Of a stretch of DNA of 37,278 bases, positions 33,041 through 37,278 are shown piece after piece. The notes beneath the pieces were generated by a model. The model was given only the letters and a program-made list of their open reading frames with translations. It searched no databases and had not been told where the DNA came from. The DNA comes from Saccoglossus kowalevskii (lineage: Eukaryota > Hemichordata > Enteropneusta > Harrimaniidae): NCBI RefSeq assembly GCF_000003605.2, contig NW_003148241.1:1-37278 (forward strand). The letters run 5' to 3'. The stretch's first letter is position 1. Each line of letters begins with the position of its first letter. The translations under genes were made by a program, and so were the position numbers.

Positions 33041-33948
33041 TCAAACAGAATATGAAGCTTCGCAAATGACTAATGGACACAGAGTACGATCTAAATCAGT
33101 AATTCCATTAAATGACAAATCTGATGACACGTCTTTACAAGGTGTACTACATATTTCTATTTCACTTTGATAGACGTCTCTCAGGATACCACTGGAATGT
33201 GTATTGCAATTTTGTATCTTCGTATCACTACAATGCCTTGGTGTACTACTGGATTGTGGAACACCAAGTCGAGTATCCACTGATTTTCCTCGACTTCGCA
33301 CGGACGGAAAACGCGTCGTCGATTCTTTCAACTTTGGTATTGGTGCTTGATGGTGCTTAGCATATAACACGGCATCTCTTTTCCGTTTTTGCCTCCGTTT
33401 TTGACTCCGACGATTCTGAAACCACTTCTGAAAAGTGAATAAAATAGATTATTGTATAATGAACAACAAGAAACTGTTCGCTTACATTATAACATACTTT
33501 GGTGCATACATAATGCTCTCACTTACCATAATTGACTTTTCCGATAACTTGGTGATTATGGCGATACCCTTGCGCATGTCGCGATTTAGATACTCTGTTG
33601 TAGTTGTAAATATTACTTCTAATAAAACCGACTGTGTCTCGCTGTAGATATAGCGACTTGATTTCCTGCCAACATAACTATCTGTAAAAATAAAAAAAAA
33701 CATATTTGTGTCTGTAGTAATTGTGATACAACATTACGTGACCTAAACCACTATAATCCATTTTGAAGTTAATTCGGTGAGACATAATTATTTAAAGTAG
33801 AGCACATTTACTTACCTTTGCTGTGCGATTTACCATCTACGTAACCGCAGACATTCTTCCAATCAAACCGATCAGCAATATCTAACACCGGTAATAAGTT
33901 CGACATAACATTGGCTGTAAAATGGGTGTTGTCAATATGTAATGCAAT
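33041..33948 (-). pseudogene. Homeobox gene, unit 14, start codon lost and 13-codon deletion
   Basis: Exons match 33948-33816, 33681-33527 and 33427-33041. The ATG of all other copies is ATT here (33948-33946), and the next in-frame ATG is at 33906, which would remove 14 residues. Otherwise the frame is open: S16, D26, D45, G33 and K39 of the homeodomain numbering, S54-Q55, P127, N184, R192. Exon 3 lacks 39 bp (residues 151-163), shared with unit 16. It could still be translated from the internal ATG; the homeodomain is complete. AATAAA is near 32981. Confidence 0.75.
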
Positions 33949-35006
33949 AGTATTCTTTATACGATACGCATGGGACGAGAAAGCGTGTAGCAATGATACA
34001 CATGTGGTATGTTTTGGTTGATTTATAGTTTCGAATTCCTATACCAATTTTCGCATTTGTAAGGATGTTCAAGAAAACTTTGTCAATGGATTGCCGCCTC
34101 CTTCTGTAAAATGCCGCCTGTTTAATTGCGCTACAAACGTGTTAACTCGCAGTGTTGTTATGCCAATTAACACTCTTAATAACGTGAATAGACACTGGAA
34201 CTCGGATGTGTGAAGCTGTTAATGATTGAACTTGCCGGCATTCACCGAGTGATGGCGCTTCGACAAAACAAAAAAACGTATACTGGCTGCGGCGATTTTG
34301 TTGTGTTTATTAATGAGTATACCATATCAAAATGTGTATGGAATTATAAATCTCATCCGACGCTCTTCTCTCATTGGTGTTCTTTAATTTTTGACACTTA
34401 GGTAATATACTGCTGTTTAATTCGGACAGAACACTGACGTTAAATTGAACAAAACAAGCCAATAGAGAACTGCTTTTTTTTCAAAAATGCCGGCTTTCTA
34501 ATATCATGGCAAATGTGTTAACTGTTGGCAAATGTGTTAACAATTGGAATGCTAATTAATAATCCGCGGGTCGTGAAAACTCACTAACTCTGTGATTGTT
34601 CTGGTTGATTATGTTTCAACTCACCAACATTTGCCGAGTGACGGCGCTTCAATAACATGTTAAAGAGCATTCAACGTCATTCCATGTAGACGTTTGGGAT
34701 AGGCAAGGACATGTATGTTGATGGAATTAGGTAATAATTTTATATTTCGGTTGATCTTACAAAGGCTCCTGTAGAACATATATCAAACACATAGTATCGC
34801 TACAACCAGATGGCTTTTTATACCATTAGTAGCCATTTTTGTATTTGGTTCCTTACATCAACATGCGTGCAGAATATTTTAATCTCAGTCGACGGTCTCG
34901 GTCTTTCCTAATTATTAGCACCGAGGAGAGCTACAACTGTATAATATGTTAAGATTATTGACGACGATTTGAACAAAACAAGTCCATCGTGACTTAAAAG
35001 AAGAGA
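33949..35006. promoter_or_regulatory. Upstream spacer of unit 14
   Basis: TATAAAT candidate at 34027-34021. It has more private changes than most spacers (for example actcttaataacg near 34171). Hairpin arm 2 is altered (gacgtttggg near 34690), leaving a weaker stem. No gene was recognised; the 63-codon plus-strand frame near 34210 overlaps the A-tract. Confidence 0.42.
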
Positions 35007-35091
35007 CATCTCTGGTGGGATTCGAACCCACAGCCTCCGAATAACTTGTTCAACTAGAAGTCCGACGCGCTATCCGTTGCGCCACGGAGAC
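35007..35091 (-). tRNA. tRNA-Arg(UCU): tRNA-Arg(UCU), acceptor mismatch
   Basis: C6-A67 acceptor mismatch like the copy at 7601, plus one intron change. The anticodon, T arm and TTTT terminator are intact. Confidence 0.78.
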
Positions 35092-35245
35092 ACTGCATAC
35101 CGCCTGATTCGTATGCAAGATATTTTTATTTGTTACATCACAACACCAAACACCTTGTATCGCTACAACCAGTTGGCTTTTTATACCATTGGTAGCCAAT
35201 ACCTGTAAAAATAAAAAAAAAAAAACATATTTGTGTCTGTGGCAT
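35092..35245 (-). pseudogene. Unit 15 relic: short-unit spacer joined to an intron 1 scrap
   Basis: Short-unit spacer runs to ggtagcca and then jumps near 35199 to the exon 2/intron 1 boundary tract. About 45 bp of intron 1 remain (35200-35245, with an A-tract of 13). A second jump near 35244 lands in the promoter region (tcctataccaatt). Exons 1 and 3, nearly all of exon 2, and the TATA-like element are gone, so no homeobox product is possible. Confidence 0.85.
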
Positions 35246-36214
35246 CCTATACCAATTGTCGCATTTGTAAGGATATTCAAGAAAACTGTGTCAATGGATT
35301 GCCGCCTCCTTCCGTAAAATGCCGCCTGTTTAATTGCGCTACAAATGTGTTAACTCGCAGTGTTGTTATGCCAATTAACACTCCATATAACGTGAAAAGA
35401 CACTGGAACTCGGATGTGTGAATCTGTTAATGATTGAACTTGCCGGCATTCACCGAGTGATGGCGCTTCGACAAAACAAAAAAACGTATATTGGCTGCGG
35501 CGATTTTGTTGTGTTTATTAATGAGTATACCATTTCAAAATGTGTATGGAATTATAAATCTCATCCGACGCTCTTCTCTATTTGGTGTTCTTTAATTATT
35601 GACACTTAGTAAAATACTGCTGTGTAATTCGGACAGAACAGTGACGTTAAATTGAACAAAACAATCCAACAGAGAACTGCTTTTCTTTCAAAAATGCCGG
35701 CTTTCTAATATCATGGCAAATGTGTTAACTTTTGGCAAATGTGTTAACAATTGGAATGCTAATTAATAATCCGCGGGTCGTGAAAACTCACTAACTCTGT
35801 GATTGTTCTGGTTGATTATGTTTCAACTCATCAACATTGGCCGAGTGACGGCGCTTCAATAACATGTTAAAGAGCATTCAACGTCATTCCATGTAGACGT
35901 TGGGGATAGGCAAGGACATGTATGTTGATGGAATTAGGTAATAATTTTATATTTCGGTTGATCTTACAAAGGCTCCTGTAGAACATATATCAAACACCTA
36001 GTATCGCTACAACCAGTTGGCTTTTTTATACCATTAGTAGCCATTTTTGTATTTGGTTCATTACATCAAAATGCGTGCAGAATATTTTAATCTCAGTCGA
36101 CGGTCTCGGTCTTTCCTAATTATTAGCACCGAGGAGAGCTACAACTGTCTAATATGTTAAGACTATTGAAGACGATGTGAACAAAACAAGTCCATCGTGA
36201 CTAAAAAGAAGAGC
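35246..36214. other. Orphan spacer of relic unit 15
   Basis: This is ordinary upstream spacer without a gene to serve. The direct-repeat pair, TAAT cluster and CAACGTC hairpin are still present. Shared variants with the unit 14 spacer (ataggcaagg, gctcctgtag, acggcgcttcaa) show these two are close relatives. No gene was recognised. Confidence 0.6.
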
Positions 36215-36299
36215 CATCTCCGGTGGGATTCGAACCCACAGCCTCCGAATAACTTTTTCAACTAGAAGTCCGATGCGCTATCCGTTGCGCCTCGGAGAC
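36215..36299 (-). tRNA. tRNA-Arg(UCU): tRNA-Arg(UCU), position 8 changed
   Basis: The nearly invariant U8 is A here and position 26 is A instead of G. Stems pair normally. The terminator is TTTTT. U8 normally pairs with A14 in the core, so function may be reduced. Confidence 0.75.
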
Positions 36300-36486
36300 A
36301 CTGCTTATCGCCTGCTTCGTATGCAAGGTATTTTTATTTTTTACATCACAACGTTTGACCAAATCACACTGTTCCTTTCGATCTTGACTCATAATTGAAT
36401 ACACAATATGTATTTTTTATTTATATTTTATTATAACGTATTATGTACACGAAATTAAAATGACTAACCACGAATAAATGCTTTTC

Positions 36487-37278
36487 TCAAACAGAATATG
36501 AAGCTTCGCAAATGACTAATGGACACAGAGTACGATCTAAATCAGTAATTCCATTAAATGACAAATCTGATGACACGTCTTTACAAGGTGTACTACATAT
36601 TTCTATTTCACTTTGATAGACGTCTGTCAGGATACCACTGGAATGTGTACTGCAATTTTGTATCTTCGTATCACTACAATGCCTTGGTGTACTACTGGAT
36701 TGTGGAACACCAAGTCGAGTGTCCACTGATTTTCCTCGACTTCGCACGGACGGAAAACGCGTCGTCGATTCTTTCATCTTTTGTATTGGTGCTTGATGGT
36801 GCTTAGCATATAATACGGCATCTCTTTTCCGTTTTTGTCTCCGTTTTTGACTCCGACGATTCTGAAACCACTTCTGAAAAGTGAATAAAATAGATTATTG
36901 TATAATGAACAACAAGAAACTGTTCGCTTACATTATAACATACTTTGGTGCATACATAATGCTCTCACTTACCATAATTGACTTTTCCGATAAGTTGGTG
37001 ATTATGGCGATACCCTTGCGCATGTCGCGATTTAGATACTCTGTAGTAGTTGTAAATATTACTTCTAATAAAACCGACTGTGTCTCGCTGTAGATATAGC
37101 GACTTGATTTCCTGCCAACATAACTACCTGTAAAAATAAAAAAACAAACATATTTGTGTCTGTAGCATTCGTGATACAAGATTACGTGACCTAAACCACT
37201 ATAATCCATTTTGAAGTTAATTCGGAGAGACATAATTATTTAAAGTAGAGCACATTTACTTACCTTTGTTGTGCGATT
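36487..37278 (-). CDS. Divergent homeodomain protein, unit 16 (partial, runs off window)
   Basis: Exon 3 is 36873-36487, exon 2 is 37127-36973, and exon 1 is cut by the window end (visible 37278-37264). The visible frame is open and splice sites are normal. Exon 3 lacks the same 39 bp (residues 151-163) as unit 14, so the full protein would be about 224 residues. The homeodomain has G33 (R elsewhere, except unit 14), N39 and S54-Q55. M replaces L at residue 129. AATAAA is at 36427-36432. Whether the start codon is present cannot be seen. Confidence 0.8.

Larger units (their letters stand above)
1..37278 (-). repeat. Homeobox/tRNA-Arg tandem array (macrosatellite)
   Basis: The whole window is one head-to-tail array. 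Sixteen units carry a homeobox gene or its remains plus a tRNA-Arg gene, and six short units carry the tRNA only. Spacing between successive full-unit tRNAs is repeatedly 2277-2296 bp (for example 2672 to 4955, 4955 to 7237, 18005 to 20286, 30492 to 32769). Exceptions are explained by defined events: a deletion in unit 4, a rearrangement in unit 7, spacer duplications of about 730 bp in units 6 and 9, and a large deletion in unit 15. Copies are nearly identical in exons, introns and spacers. The array continues past both window edges. Confidence 0.97.

Noticed and set aside
1..37278. CRISPR array, virus or transposon as the cause of the repetition
   Set aside because: Units are kilobases long with spliced genes. 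I see no short repeat-spacer pattern, no reverse transcriptase, transposase or capsid-like frame, and no terminal inverted repeats.
1..37278. Array as an assembly artefact
   Set aside because: Copies differ by many private variants, distinct indels and unique joints, which repeated misassembly of one unit would not give. Exact copy number and order still depend on read length.

Overview
This window is a tandem array on nuclear DNA of a multicellular animal, probably an invertebrate. The evidence is GT-AG introns, AATAAA polyadenylation signals, an intron-containing eukaryotic tRNA-Arg(UCU), and a homeodomain interrupted by an intron between homeodomain codons 46 and 47, a position common in paired-class animal homeobox genes. 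The sequence does not identify the species. No prokaryotic, viral or transposase-like gene was found.

Layout: everything reads on the minus strand, and one unit repeats head to tail across the whole window. Sixteen gene-bearing units (called units 1-16 here) start at 13, 2672, 4955, 7601, 9874, 12518, 15895, 18005, 20286, 23294, 25936, 28213, 30492, 32769, 35007 and 36215. A typical full unit is about 2.28 kb. From low to high coordinate it holds a tRNA-Arg(UCU) gene with a 12-nt intron, about 190 bp with the homeobox gene's AATAAA, then exon 3, intron 2 (about 100 bp), exon 2, intron 1 (about 135 bp) and exon 1, and about 1.06 kb of upstream spacer. Six short units of about 363 bp (2309, 7237, 9511, 12155, 15530, 25572) keep only the tRNA and the distal part of the spacer. 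In total there are 22 tRNA loci.

The gene: the reconstructed protein is 237 residues in the standard copies. It has a 49-residue N-terminal part, a divergent 61-residue homeodomain (about residues 50-110, with one extra residue between helices 1 and 2) and a Ser/Thr-rich tail. Ten copies have open, correctly spliced reading frames (units 1, 2, 3, 5, 6, 8, 9, 11, 12, 13). Unit 16 looks open but runs off the window. Units 4, 7 and 10 are broken after the homeodomain, unit 14 has lost the start codon, and unit 15 is a relic with almost no coding sequence.

History: shared variants show mosaic higher-order duplication. Units 5-6 resemble 11-12, units 6-7 resemble 9-10, unit 8 resembles 13, unit 2 exon 1 resembles unit 4 exon 1, and unit 14 resembles 16. 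Units 1 and 14-16, at the two ends of the window, carry distinctive variants. The overall picture is a homeobox/tRNA macrosatellite evolving by unequal exchange, deletion and local duplication. Whether the proteins are made and what they regulate cannot be told from sequence alone.
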